Assembly (NCBI GenBank): GCA_964606325.1
Contig: CAZSGE010000006.1
Location: 31,963 to 95,962, forward strand
DNA from: Berkiella sp964606325
Lineage (GTDB): Bacteria > Pseudomonadota > Gammaproteobacteria > Berkiellales > Berkiellaceae
Length of the DNA stretch: 64,000 bases
Direction of reading: 5' to 3'
Shown here: in pieces, positions 16,714 to 25,751 of the stretch
Numbering within the stretch: position 1 is the stretch's first letter
Layout of the letters: each line of letters starts with the position of its first letter
Program-made: the position numbers and the translations under genes
The notes under the pieces: model-generated
The model's input: only the letters and a program-made list of their open reading frames with translations
What the model was told of the DNA's origin: nothing
The model's database searches: none

Positions 16714-17178
16714 TTACTGCTTAGCAGCGCCGCCTTGTTTTTGCTGCTCAAGGTGTTGCATGTAAAGAGCATCAAAATTAACTGGCGCCAACAAGAGTTG
16801 TGGGAAGCCACCACGAATTACGATATCTGAAATGGTTTCGCGCGCGTAAGGATACAAAATATTAGGACACATGCTACCAAGCGCATGCGCTAATTGTTCT
16901 TGTGGGAAACCTTTGAGCGTGAAAATACCTGCTTGATGCACTTCTACCAAGAAAGCAACTTTTTCACCCATTTTCACAGTAACGGTTAAATGTAAAACCA
17001 CTTCATAAATCGTGTCTTCAAGACGATTGGTTTTGGTTTGCAAATCAACGTTAACTTCCGGTTTCCACTCTTCTCTGAAAATCTCTGGCGCATGTGGTGT
17101 TTCAAAAGAAACATCTTTGACATAAATACGTTGGATGGTAAACGCTGGACCATCATGAGCTTTATCTTTATCTGCCAT
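16714..17178 (-). CDS. secB: Protein-export chaperone SecB
   Basis: A 154-residue cytosolic chaperone that keeps precursor proteins unfolded for SecA. Family features are visible: FTIQRIYVKDVSFETPHAP near the N-terminus, then AFLVEVHQAGIFTLKGFP and LGSMCPNILYPYARETISD. Length is normal. It lies between the rhodanese-like gene and gpsA. E. coli has grxC between these genes and grxC is absent here. Confidence 0.97.
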   Translation of the reverse strand: MADKDKAHDGPAFTIQRIYVKDVSFETPHAPEIFREEWKPEVNVDLQTKTNRLEDTIYEVVLHLTVTVKMGEKVAFLVEVHQAGIFTLKGFPQEQLAHALGSMCPNILYPYARETISDIVIRGGFPQLLLAPVNFDALYMQHLEQQKQGGAAKQ

Positions 17179-17220
17179 TTTTATTCATCCTTATCTATAA
17201 AAATTAAAATAATAAACTAT

Positions 17221-17649
17221 TTATCTTTTTGCGACCGGCATGCCTTGTGCGTGCCACGCTTCCATTCCGCCATTAAGGTGATAAAGGTCCGTAAACCCAT
17301 TCTCTTTTAAGACTTTGCCTTTTTTGGGTGAATCGATGCCATTACCACAAACCAATATGATTGGCTTGTTTTTATATTTTTGGAGCGTTTTGAGGCTTGA
17401 GCCAAAATTTTCCGATGGAATGTTAATCGCGCCCAAAATATGCCCCAAATCAAAACGTTCTCGAGAACGGATATCGATGACTGCGGCATCTTTATGATTG
17501 AGAAGATCTACTAACTGTTGAGACGAAATGCCAGTCACGCCAAAGGAACGTTGTCGCAATTCGTTGCCAATTAGCAATAGAACGATAGCGCCAAAGGCCG
17601 CACTTAACATCCAATGCTCTACTAAAAATGCAATATAGGGATCCATCAT
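17221..17649 (-). CDS. Membrane-anchored rhodanese-like protein (YibN type)
   Basis: A 142-residue protein with an N-terminal membrane helix (about residues 12-28) and a rhodanese domain (about 40-138). The active-site loop carries a cysteine (VCGNGIDSPKKG), and DIRSRERFDLGHILGAINIP is the usual first half. It corresponds to yibN at the head of the secB-gpsA unit of E. coli. Sulfurtransferase substrates are unknown. It is divergent from gpmI. An 8-base stem at 17718-17739 (AAAGCCTG/CAGGCTTT) and two copies of GCTTCTAAG lie in the shared upstream region. Confidence 0.88.
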   Translation of the reverse strand: MMDPYIAFLVEHWMLSAAFGAIVLLLIGNELRQRSFGVTGISSQQLVDLLNHKDAAVIDIRSRERFDLGHILGAINIPSENFGSSLKTLQKYKNKPIILVCGNGIDSPKKGKVLKENGFTDLYHLNGGMEAWHAQGMPVAKR

Positions 17650-17822
17650 CAGACCACTTACCCTTCACAAACAAACAGCCCAGTATTATACACCCTATCA
17701 AGTTAACTAGCGACCGGAAAGCCTGGGTATGCAGGCTTTGCTTCTAAGGCATGTCCGGCATAGCTTCTAAGCAAAGCCAGATGCTAAAATATGGACTGAA
17801 AAACAATAAAATAAGAAAAACT

Positions 17823-19358
17823 ATGCCTTCTAAACCAGTTATACTACTCATTTTTGATGGATGGGGATATAAAAATAACGGCGAAGGAAATGCTATTGCG
17901 CAAGCATTCACGCCCAACTGGGATAAGCTTATCCAAACCTGTCCTCATACTACTTTATCGGGCTGCGGCCTGGATGTTGGGCTCCCCGAAGGCCAAATGG
18001 GAAATTCTGAAGTCGGCCACCTAACGATGGGAGCGGGAAGAGTTATTTACCAGGATCTCACCCTTATCAGCAAAGAAATTAAAGAAGGAGGCTTTTTTCA
18101 AAATAGTGTTTTGATTAATGCTTTCAAGCGTGCCAAAGAAACGCAAAAGGCCATTCATCTGATGTGTTTGCTATCCCCAGGCGGTGTACACAGTCACGAA
18201 GATCATTTATTTGCCGCGCTTGAGATGGCCAAAGCCCATGAAGCGCCCTTTGTTTATGTGCATGCCTTTTTAGATGGTCGCGATACACCACCTCAAAGTG
18301 CCAAAGCTTCTATTCTTAAACTTGATACTGTTCTGAAAAAAACCAATGCCACTTTAGCCACTGTTAGTGGCCGTTACTATGCCATGGACAGAGACAATCG
18401 CCATGAGCGTGTGAAGTTAGCCTATGACGCTATTGTCTTTGGTATGAGCGAATATCACGCTAAAGATGGCTTAGAAGCACTCCAAAATGCCTACGATAGA
18501 AAAGAAACCGATGAGTTTGTTAAACCTACTTGCATTGAAAATACTCATCAAACACCTGTGCAAATAAATGACGGTGATACGGTTATATATATGAACTTTC
18601 GCGCCGATAGAGCTCGCGCACTATCTGTCGCCATGACCGATAAAACATTTAATGGCTTTGAACGGGGCAACATGCCCGCCTTAAGTGAATTTATCACTTT
18701 GACCCAATACGATAAAAATCTGAAAACAAGTGTGATTTACCCCCCTAAAGATCATAAAAATGTCTTAGGCGAATATTTGCAAAATAATCAGCTCACTCAA
18801 CTCCATTTGGCTGAAACAGAAAAATATGCCCATGTGACCTTCTTTTTTAATGGTGGCGTTGAAAAGCCATTTACCGGTGAAGAACGCGTGCTAATTCCTT
18901 CGCCTAAAGTCGCCACTTATGATCTTAAGCCTGAAATGAGTGCTTATGAATTATCTGCTGAGTTAGTAAAGCATATATTAGCGCAAAAATTTGATTTTAT
19001 TGTTTGTAACTTTGCTAATGCCGATATGGTGGGACACACCGGGAATTTACCAGCCACTGTCAAAGCAATTGAGGTATTAGATGAGTGTTTAGGTCATATT
19101 GTAAACGCTCTAAAAAGCGTAGATGGCCAAATGCTGATTACCTCCGATCATGGCAATGCCGAATGTATGCTAGATGATCATAGCGGCCAACCACATACGG
19201 CACATACACTGTCTATGGTACCTCTGGTGTATGTTGGTAGTGAATCGTATCAATTTAAAAATGAGAACGGAACGCTCTCAGACATTGCACCTACGCTATT
19301 GAAGTTGTTGAGACTTCCTCAACCTTCTGAAATGACAGGATTATGCTTATTGGCCTAA
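17823..19358 (+). CDS. gpmI: 2,3-bisphosphoglycerate-independent phosphoglycerate mutase
   Basis: A glycolytic enzyme of about 511 residues that interconverts 3- and 2-phosphoglycerate using two Mn ions. The start MPSKPVILLIFDGWG matches the family N-terminus, so the ATG at 17823 is preferred to upstream in-frame ATGs that add 24 unrelated residues. The phosphoserine motif is GQMGNSEVGHLTMGAGR. Other landmarks are GGVHSHEDHL, FLDGRDTPP, ANADMVGHTGN and TSDHGNAE. The gpmI-envC-ctpA order and its divergence from yibN-secB are shared with other gammaproteobacteria. Confidence 0.97.
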   Translation: MPSKPVILLIFDGWGYKNNGEGNAIAQAFTPNWDKLIQTCPHTTLSGCGLDVGLPEGQMGNSEVGHLTMGAGRVIYQDLTLISKEIKEGGFFQNSVLINAFKRAKETQKAIHLMCLLSPGGVHSHEDHLFAALEMAKAHEAPFVYVHAFLDGRDTPPQSAKASILKLDTVLKKTNATLATVSGRYYAMDRDNRHERVKLAYDAIVFGMSEYHAKDGLEALQNAYDRKETDEFVKPTCIENTHQTPVQINDGDTVIYMNFRADRARALSVAMTDKTFNGFERGNMPALSEFITLTQYDKNLKTSVIYPPKDHKNVLGEYLQNNQLTQLHLAETEKYAHVTFFFNGGVEKPFTGEERVLIPSPKVATYDLKPEMSAYELSAELVKHILAQKFDFIVCNFANADMVGHTGNLPATVKAIEVLDECLGHIVNALKSVDGQMLITSDHGNAECMLDDHSGQPHTAHTLSMVPLVYVGSESYQFKNENGTLSDIAPTLLKLLRLPQPSEMTGLCLLA

Positions 19359-19370
19359 TGGGATGGAACC

Positions 19371-20534
19371 ATGATTAATTCTTTTTGCAAAAAAGTTCAA
19401 TTGGCACTGGCCGTGTTAAGCCTGGCATCGGTTGCTTATGCCAATGTGCCAGAAAAGGACTCTCCCAAAGAAGTCAAAAAGGCTTTATTGCAAGTTCAGC
19501 ATAAAATGCAAAAATTAGAAAAATCGGTATATAAAAATAAAAAGGAAGAAAAATCTTTAATTGAAGAGCTTGCCAAACTTGATAAAGAAATTGGAGAAAG
19601 TTCAGAAAGCTTAGCCGCTTTGCAAAATAAGCTCTCGTCTCATGGTGAGGCCCTTAAAACGCTACAACAAGAAGAGAGTGTGTTAAAACAATCAACGGCA
19701 GCACATCAAGAAGCGCTCACTGAGCTATTGGGTGCTACCTTTGCACATTATCGAAAAGAAAAACTCCAACTCTTATTTGAGCAACAAGAATGGTCTACCT
19801 TGTCAAGACAAAATCAATATTATCAATACTTTTACAATGCTCGCGCAGAGCAAATTAATTTGCTTCAAAATAATCTTAAAAAAGTCCAAACCTTGCAAGA
19901 CAAGATTAGTCTTGAGAAAAAAGAAATCCAACAACTGACACAAAATCTTTCTTTAAATCAAGGCGCCCTTTTACAAGCCAAAGAAAAAAGACAATCTATT
20001 TTAAAAACTATTTCCCAAAAGCTTGCAACCCAAGAAGAAGCGCTGTCACAACTACAAAAACAAGAGCAACATTTATCAGAAGTAGTAAAATCCTTACATC
20101 AAAAGTTGGCAACAACCCCAACCTATATTGAACCTGCACAAGACTTCGCTAAAGCAAAAAAATCACTTGTACTACCCATTTCACAACCGGGTGTCAAACT
20201 TACCACTTTACCTAATCTAAATAAAACCGCTGCCAAGAAAACTTACATCAGTGCGCAAACCGGAACACCCGTCAATGCTATTTTTGGTGGCCGAGTCGTT
20301 TTTGCCGAATGGTTACGTGGATTAGGTCTATTGATTATTGTGGATCATGGTAATGGTTATATGAGCTTATACGGCAATAATCAAAAGCTGTATAAGGGTC
20401 TAGGTGAGTGGGTTAATCAAGGAGAAATGATAGCAAGCGTTGGACAAAGCGGCGGACATGCCGAACCCGGATTATACTTTGAAATAAGAAAGGATGGTGA
20501 GGCGCTTGACCCTAGCCCCTGGTTCATAGGGTAA
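19371..20534 (+). CDS. envC: Murein hydrolase activator EnvC (degenerate LytM)
   Basis: A 387-residue exported protein with a signal peptide (about residues 1-24), a long coiled coil (about 30-250) and a C-terminal M23/LytM domain (about 285-387). The LytM domain is degenerate. The HxH motif reads LYFEIR instead of LHFEIR, as in E. coli EnvC, and the first zinc histidine is missing. It therefore should activate division amidases rather than cut murein. It starts 12 bases after gpmI. Confidence 0.9.
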   Translation: MINSFCKKVQLALAVLSLASVAYANVPEKDSPKEVKKALLQVQHKMQKLEKSVYKNKKEEKSLIEELAKLDKEIGESSESLAALQNKLSSHGEALKTLQQEESVLKQSTAAHQEALTELLGATFAHYRKEKLQLLFEQQEWSTLSRQNQYYQYFYNARAEQINLLQNNLKKVQTLQDKISLEKKEIQQLTQNLSLNQGALLQAKEKRQSILKTISQKLATQEEALSQLQKQEQHLSEVVKSLHQKLATTPTYIEPAQDFAKAKKSLVLPISQPGVKLTTLPNLNKTAAKKTYISAQTGTPVNAIFGGRVVFAEWLRGLGLLIIVDHGNGYMSLYGNNQKLYKGLGEWVNQGEMIASVGQSGGHAEPGLYFEIRKDGEALDPSPWFIG

Positions 20535-20611
20535 GACTCTTTTCCTTACTTTCAATATATACAGCACGAGCAGGAAGCTCGTCATCCGTGGTCACCACAA
20601 AAGGATAATGT

Positions 20612-22036
20612 ATGAGTCCACGAATTTGTTATGCCCTAAAAGCTCCGCTCGTCGCCGTTGCCCTATTGAGTTTGACAGCCTTTCCGATGATGGCTGCTCA
20701 AGATGAGGCTAATAAGGCTTTGCCACTTGATGATTTGCAACGATTTACCTCTGTGGTTGAACAGATCAGAAAGTATTATGTTAAACCCGTTGATGACAAA
20801 GAATTATTCGAAAATGCCATTCGTGGCATGTTAACTGGGCTTGATCCCCATTCCTCATATCTTGATCCTTCAGAATTTTCTGATTTGCGCGCCAACACCT
20901 CCGGCAAATTTGGGGGCTTGGGCATCGAAGTAACCATGGAAGATGGTTATGTTCGCGTCATAAGCCCCATCGATGAAACACCTGCGCAACGCGCTGGTAT
21001 TAAAGCCGGTGATGTCATCGTTCGTTTAGATGAGACACCTGTTAAGGGCTTAACCCTGAAGAAAGCGGTTGAAATGATGCGTGGTGACAGAGGCACCAAC
21101 ATTATTTTAACCATTATGCGTAAAGGTGAAGCCCAACCCTTGAAGTTAAAAGTAACGCGTGATCTTATTCAGGTTAAAAGCGTTCGTACAAAAGTCCTGG
21201 ATAAAAATTACGGATATATCCGAATTTCTCAATTTCAAACGCAGTCTGGCGAAGATTTAGTTAATGCCATTAATCAACTCAAAAAGGAAACCAACAATAA
21301 TCTCAAAGGGATTATTTTGGATCTGCGCAATAACCCAGGGGGTATTTTAGAGTCTTCCGTAAAAGTATCTGATGCTTTCTTAGACAAAACAAAATTAGGA
21401 TACAGTGGGATAATCGTTTATACCGAAGGACGCTTACCTGGCTCTGAAATTAAAGAATTGGCTGAAGATGGTGATTTACTTAATGGTGCTCCCATTGTAA
21501 CGTTGGTCAATGGCGGCTCAGCTTCTGCTTCAGAAATTGTGGCTGGCGCCTTGCAAGATCATAAACGTTCTTTAATCGTGGGTACCCAAACATTTGGTAA
21601 AGGCTCGGTACAAACTGTTTTACCTTTAAAAGATAATCATGGACTTAAATTGACAACGGCACTGTATTTCACACCTTCCGGTCGTTCTATCCAAGCGCAA
21701 GGGATAACACCAGATATTGAAATACCTGATTTAAAGATCCCAGAATCTAAAGCAGAAGATAGTGAAAACTGGATCAATGTACGCGAAGCAGATCTCCAAG
21801 GGCATCTCGACAATGGCAATAAAGAGAAGCCTAAAGAATCTACTAAAGATAAAACGCCCGTCAGCGAAAATGTGTTGCCAACGACAGAAGATGATAAAAA
21901 ACCTTTGGTTAATCAAGATTACCAGCTAAATGCAGCATTGAATCTTTTAAAGGGTTTAGTGTTTACAAGTGGTACAAGTGACACCAAAACCGCAAGTGCT
22001 AAGAAGATTAAAACGGTAGAAGCTGCTAAAAACTGA
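20612..22036 (+). CDS. ctpA: Carboxy-terminal processing protease (S41, CtpA-like)
   Basis: A 474-residue periplasmic protease with a signal peptide (residues 1 to about 30), an N-terminal helical segment, a PDZ domain (about 98-185) and an S41 catalytic domain. Landmarks are GILDLRNNPGG-type sequence, then GGSASASEIVAGALQDH with the catalytic Ser and GTQTFGKGSVQT with the Lys of the Ser-Lys dyad. A Lys/Glu-rich linker and a tail follow after residue 385. In this family it trims or degrades murein endopeptidases and other exported proteins. It follows envC by 77 bases. Confidence 0.95.
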   Translation: MSPRICYALKAPLVAVALLSLTAFPMMAAQDEANKALPLDDLQRFTSVVEQIRKYYVKPVDDKELFENAIRGMLTGLDPHSSYLDPSEFSDLRANTSGKFGGLGIEVTMEDGYVRVISPIDETPAQRAGIKAGDVIVRLDETPVKGLTLKKAVEMMRGDRGTNIILTIMRKGEAQPLKLKVTRDLIQVKSVRTKVLDKNYGYIRISQFQTQSGEDLVNAINQLKKETNNNLKGIILDLRNNPGGILESSVKVSDAFLDKTKLGYSGIIVYTEGRLPGSEIKELAEDGDLLNGAPIVTLVNGGSASASEIVAGALQDHKRSLIVGTQTFGKGSVQTVLPLKDNHGLKLTTALYFTPSGRSIQAQGITPDIEIPDLKIPESKAEDSENWINVREADLQGHLDNGNKEKPKESTKDKTPVSENVLPTTEDDKKPLVNQDYQLNAALNLLKGLVFTSGTSDTKTASAKKIKTVEAAKN

Positions 22037-22045
22037 TCTCTGCGC

Positions 22046-22077
22046 GTCATTCCCGCTAACATGTTAGTGGGAATGAC
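22046..22077. repeat. Palindromic REP-like element
   Basis: GTCATTCCCGCTAA, loop CATG, TTAGTGGGAATGAC. This is a 14-base stem with one G-T pair and no T run. GTCATTCCC ends are common in dispersed palindromic repeats of proteobacteria. It lies just after ctpA and could also block transcription or protect the 3' end. Confidence 0.6.
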
Positions 22078-22204
22078 TTACCTCAATCCCTCATTAATTT
22101 GGTTTATTGTGAAATTTACTCAAAATTTGAGGAAAATATCTCAACTTGAGCCTTATTTTTGTTATCATCCTCTTTTAGAGCGCTGAAGTTAGAAGTAGCC
22201 TCCG

Positions 22205-24181
22205 ATGATCTTAAATGTAATGCACCAGAATATAAAGCAGATAGCAAACTTAGAAAAAAGCTATCTACTACGATTAATTATTTCCGGTATTGGTGCGCTG
22301 TTTCTTTGCTGGTTTTCCTGTTTAAGCCAATTTGGTAAACCCCATGCTTTTTCACATGAGCTTTATTATTGGGCCGGCCTTACTTTAACGACGCCCATAC
22401 TCTATTTCGCGGGACTCCCCTTTTTAAGAGCGCTCAGCCATATTCACAAAACACCATTTTCAATTGATATACTCATTATTGTGGTGTTGCTTGTTATCTA
22501 TGCCTACTCGCTTATCAACACTTTAAACTATCAAGATAATAACGCCGCCTATTTTGATTCCATTTTAATGATCCTCTTCATTGTTTTAAGCTGTCGCTTT
22601 TTAGCGCTTTTTTGTTTACGGCGAATTAAAAACTCTGTGAACCTATTAAGTAAATTACCCACCAAAGGAGTCAAAATCTTAAAAGCAGATGAACAATTCC
22701 ATGCATGTGAACTCCACGAAATTACCAAAGGTGACAGAATAACCATCGCTCCCGGCGAGTATTTTCCAGTAGATGGGATTATCCAAGAGGGCGACACCAA
22801 TGTTGATGAATCGATGCTCAGTGGAGAAGCACACTGTGTTGCTAAATTTGTTCACGACAAAGTGCGAGCTGGCACTTATAACTTAGATAAAGCAGTGATC
22901 ATTTGCGCCAGCACCACTTTTGCCGACTCCTATTTTGGAAATCTTCTTTTTTCCATACAAATAAATCACCAAAAAATGACTTCTCAACCACCCTGTGATC
23001 AAATCGGGTTATGGCAACAAATGTTAATGGTTACCTTATGTGCCATTATATATTGCTGGTGGTTACCTTTTGATTCACATGTTGCCTTAAATTGTGCGAT
23101 GAGTGTCTTACTTATTACTTGCCCTTGTGCGATTGCGAGTGCCTTCCCGATCACAACGGCTTGCTTATTAGAGATTTGTGCTAAAAAAGGCATACTCATT
23201 ACCAATCCCTTAGCATTTTATAGGCTAACCGATGTCGAGCATATGTTGTTTGATAAAACGGGCACCCTCACTGAAGGTAATCTGGTGGTACAAACGATCG
23301 ATTACTTTAATGAAGCATCGCCTGAAGCAGTTCTCCCTTTTATTGGTGCTATCGAGAAAAATACACATCACCCCATTGCGGATGCTATAGTCGATTACAC
23401 TATTCATGAGCTTGGTACTTTGCCACACATAGAAGTCCATCGTTTGCATGTGTTTCCAGGATGCGGCGTAAGAGCCATGATTGATGCACAATGCGTGATG
23501 ATAGGCACAGCCAAATGGTTAAAAGCTAATGGAATTTATATAAACACAGATCTCCTTGAACAAGAAGAAAACGTCAATAACGATAAAATCTACGTTCACT
23601 GCGCAATGAGTGGCATTTTAGTTGCGCGGATTTTACTTAAAGATAAACTACGTCAAGAAGCCAAAGATGTTGTTGGTTTTCTTCGCTTGCGGAACATGGA
23701 GTTAAGCGTCTTAAGTGGTGATAGGCCTCATATTGTTAATGCAATTGCAAGCCAACTTGGCGAAATAACAGCAAACTCTCAAGTCTTACCCTGCCAAAAA
23801 GAAGCGATGATTACCTCTTTACAAGATAATGGCGTGATAACTTGCATGGTAGGCGATGGTTTAAACGATGCTCAAGCTTTAATGCGTGCCGACATTGGTA
23901 TTGCTATTGGCACTAAAAATCCTATTGCACTGGCTTGTGCGGATATAATTTTACCAACTTCGCGGTTAAAACTTATTCCAGATTGTTTTCGTTTGTGTAT
24001 TGAGGCGAGAAAAATTTTAAAACAAAATTATTGGTTGGGGTTTTTGTTTAATTTAATATTAATTCCTTTCGCCGCGCTATCGCAATTAAGTCCCTTGTTA
24101 ATTTTAAGCGCTTTGTGTTTTAGCACACTATTAGTAATGGCAAATTCAGCAAGATTAAAATTTAAAGCCACAACACTTTAA
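22205..24181 (+). CDS. P1B-type heavy-metal-transporting ATPase without N-terminal metal-binding domain
   Basis: A 658-residue membrane pump. The transmembrane metal site is CPC (residues 306-308, TCPCAIASAFP). The phosphorylation site is DKTGTLT (Asp350), with HHPIAD for the nucleotide domain and GDGLNDA near the C-terminus. The actuator loop reads SGEA rather than the usual TGE. About eight hydrophobic helices are visible. There is no N-terminal HMA/CxxC domain. CPC points to Cu(I), possibly CcoI/FixI-like supply of copper to a cytochrome oxidase, but no oxidase genes are near. Substrate therefore stays uncertain. Confidence 0.88.
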   Translation: MILNVMHQNIKQIANLEKSYLLRLIISGIGALFLCWFSCLSQFGKPHAFSHELYYWAGLTLTTPILYFAGLPFLRALSHIHKTPFSIDILIIVVLLVIYAYSLINTLNYQDNNAAYFDSILMILFIVLSCRFLALFCLRRIKNSVNLLSKLPTKGVKILKADEQFHACELHEITKGDRITIAPGEYFPVDGIIQEGDTNVDESMLSGEAHCVAKFVHDKVRAGTYNLDKAVIICASTTFADSYFGNLLFSIQINHQKMTSQPPCDQIGLWQQMLMVTLCAIIYCWWLPFDSHVALNCAMSVLLITCPCAIASAFPITTACLLEICAKKGILITNPLAFYRLTDVEHMLFDKTGTLTEGNLVVQTIDYFNEASPEAVLPFIGAIEKNTHHPIADAIVDYTIHELGTLPHIEVHRLHVFPGCGVRAMIDAQCVMIGTAKWLKANGIYINTDLLEQEENVNNDKIYVHCAMSGILVARILLKDKLRQEAKDVVGFLRLRNMELSVLSGDRPHIVNAIASQLGEITANSQVLPCQKEAMITSLQDNGVITCMVGDGLNDAQALMRADIGIAIGTKNPIALACADIILPTSRLKLIPDCFRLCIEARKILKQNYWLGFLFNLILIPFAALSQLSPLLILSALCFSTLLVMANSARLKFKATTL

Positions 24182-24200
24182 ATTTATTAACTAAACGCGG

Positions 24201-25082
24201 TTATGAAGGTAAGTATTGCGCCTGCATCTCGAGTCGTAGCTTAGCAATAGCCGCTTTTTCCAACTGACGAACACGCTCAATCGAAACACCGTGTTTATCT
24301 GCCAAGTCTTTGAGGGATGCTTTTTCTGCTTCATCGACAAGAAAACGCTGTGAGACGATATCTAAACTGCGATCGTCTAGTTTTGTTAAAGCCGACTGTA
24401 AATTAGTTTGCGCCCGGCTTTCATAATCACCTTCTATGACTTCATGTTCAGGTGAGCTAGATACTGGCGCTGCCAAATAAGTTTCTGGCGTGAAACCTGA
24501 ATCTTCTTCGTCGATGATGGGATCAAAGGTTTCATCATGCGCATTCAAGCGTGATTCCATTTCAAGCACATCTTTAGGACTCACCCCCAAATCTTGCGCA
24601 ACAGCATTCACTTCTTCTTGAGAGAACCAACCTAAACGTTTCTTTGCTTGGCGAAGATTAAAAAATAATTTACGTTGTGATTTAGTGGTCGCCACTTTCA
24701 CAATACGCCAGTTACGGATCACAAACTCATGAATTTCTGATTTAATCCAATGTACTGCAAAAGAAACTAATCGAACTTTTAATTTGGGATCGAAACGTTT
24801 AACGGCTTTCATTAAGCCGATGGTACCTTCTTGAATAAGATCATTGGTATTTAATCCATACCCTGCATACTGCTTAGCAATACGCACGACGTAGCGAATA
24901 TGAGACAACACCAATTGTTGCGCCGCAAGTAAATCACCTTTTTCTTGGTAGCGCGTGGCTAAATCATATTCTTCCTGTTCTGTGAGCAAAGGAATAGCAT
25001 TGACCTTTTGCAGATAAGACTGCAGGCCATCAGCCCCCACTTTGGGGAGAGTTGATTTCGCTACCTGTAATTCTTTACTCAT
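24201..25082 (-). CDS. rpoH: RNA polymerase sigma factor sigma-32 (heat shock)
   Basis: A 293-residue alternative sigma factor. Region 2 is seen in LVLSHIRYVVRIAKQY and NTNDLIQEGTIGLMKAV. The RpoH-specific box is present (QRKLFFNLRQAKKRLG, the segment that FtsH/DnaK control depends on). Region 4 ends in DKHGVSIERVRQLEKAAIAKL. It directs transcription of chaperones and proteases. A CIRCE operator lies 33-59 bases before the ATG, which implies additional repression by HrcA. It is convergent with the P-type ATPase gene, with a 19-base gap. Confidence 0.97.
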   Translation of the reverse strand: MSKELQVAKSTLPKVGADGLQSYLQKVNAIPLLTEQEEYDLATRYQEKGDLLAAQQLVLSHIRYVVRIAKQYAGYGLNTNDLIQEGTIGLMKAVKRFDPKLKVRLVSFAVHWIKSEIHEFVIRNWRIVKVATTKSQRKLFFNLRQAKKRLGWFSQEEVNAVAQDLGVSPKDVLEMESRLNAHDETFDPIIDEEDSGFTPETYLAAPVSSSPEHEVIEGDYESRAQTNLQSALTKLDDRSLDIVSQRFLVDEAEKASLKDLADKHGVSIERVRQLEKAAIAKLRLEMQAQYLPS

Positions 25083-25114
25083 TACATGTTCCCTAAACAG
25101 TTACCCTATTAAGT

Positions 25115-25141
25115 CTAGCACTCCGCAACACCGAGTGCTAG
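25115..25141. promoter_or_regulatory. CIRCE-like HrcA operator upstream of rpoH
   Basis: CTAGCACTC at 25115-25123, nine bases, then GAGTGCTAG at 25133-25141. The CIRCE consensus is TTAGCACTC-N9-GAGTGCTAA, so each arm matches eight of nine and the spacer is exact. It lies in the leader of rpoH (minus strand). The rest of the 304-base gap to 25387 contains a small CTCCC/GGGAG hairpin near 25286 and no convincing promoter that I could pin down. Confidence 0.8.
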
Positions 25142-25386
25142 ATCTCGATCATAAGTATCAAAAATTCAATGAGTTAGTTTAAATTAGATCGTGTAACTTC
25201 ACTCTGTTAACACCCAGAACCCAACTACTATTATAGGGAGGACAGGCATTTCCCACCTAGACACCTTATCGGCTCAGAGTAACGCCTATCGATCACTCCC
25301 TTAGGGAGGCAAAAATTTTTGGCTTTGATTATACTTTCTAATAAGACTAACTAAATTGTATCGCAGATCAGCAAAGGAGTGGGATT

Positions 25387-25719
25387 GTGACTTATTACAT
25401 CGTCGAGGCCCCGTATGATAAGTGCTTTGAACTCTTCTTTGATAATGATTTGGGATACCCAAACTTTTATCGATTAACCGAACTCTTATCCAGTGATGAG
25501 GCTTATCAAAATCTCACTCTCCTGGCGCCCTATCCAACCAAAGAACCACCTATTTTGGAAAAGATTGCCGAACGCGTGGCTACGCTGGGGATGAAAAACA
25601 TGCCCTTTGGTGAGAATGTCGAAACGGCATTTTTATTTGATCCAGAAGGCCAAGTACAGATCAGCGAGCCTTTTAAACAAGCATTAAACCTAGCCGTAAA
25701 CCAATTTCTCAAACACTAA
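25387..25719 (+). CDS. Conserved-looking small protein of unknown function
   Basis: A 110-residue soluble protein that starts at GTG. AAGGAG eight bases upstream decides this start. Acidic and aromatic-rich, with no signal peptide or membrane segment and no family I recognise. It is divergent from rpoH and ends at a strong bidirectional terminator, so it forms its own unit. Confidence 0.65.
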   Translation: MTYYIVEAPYDKCFELFFDNDLGYPNFYRLTELLSSDEAYQNLTLLAPYPTKEPPILEKIAERVATLGMKNMPFGENVETAFLFDPEGQVQISEPFKQALNLAVNQFLKH

Positions 25720-25721
25720 AT

Positions 25722-25749
25722 AAAAATGGCAGTTCTCACTGCCATTTTT
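25722..25749. terminator. Bidirectional intrinsic terminator
   Basis: AAAAATGGCAG, loop TTCTCA, CTGCCATTTTT. The perfect 11-base stem has A and T runs on both sides. It serves the plus-strand gene ending at 25719 and the minus-strand gene ending at 25752. Confidence 0.9.
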
Positions 25750-25751
25750 TA

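Noticed and set aside
22118..22130. Small CTCAAA/TTTGAG hairpin before the P-type ATPase
   Set aside because: Only six base pairs, AT-rich, no T run; expected by chance at this composition.
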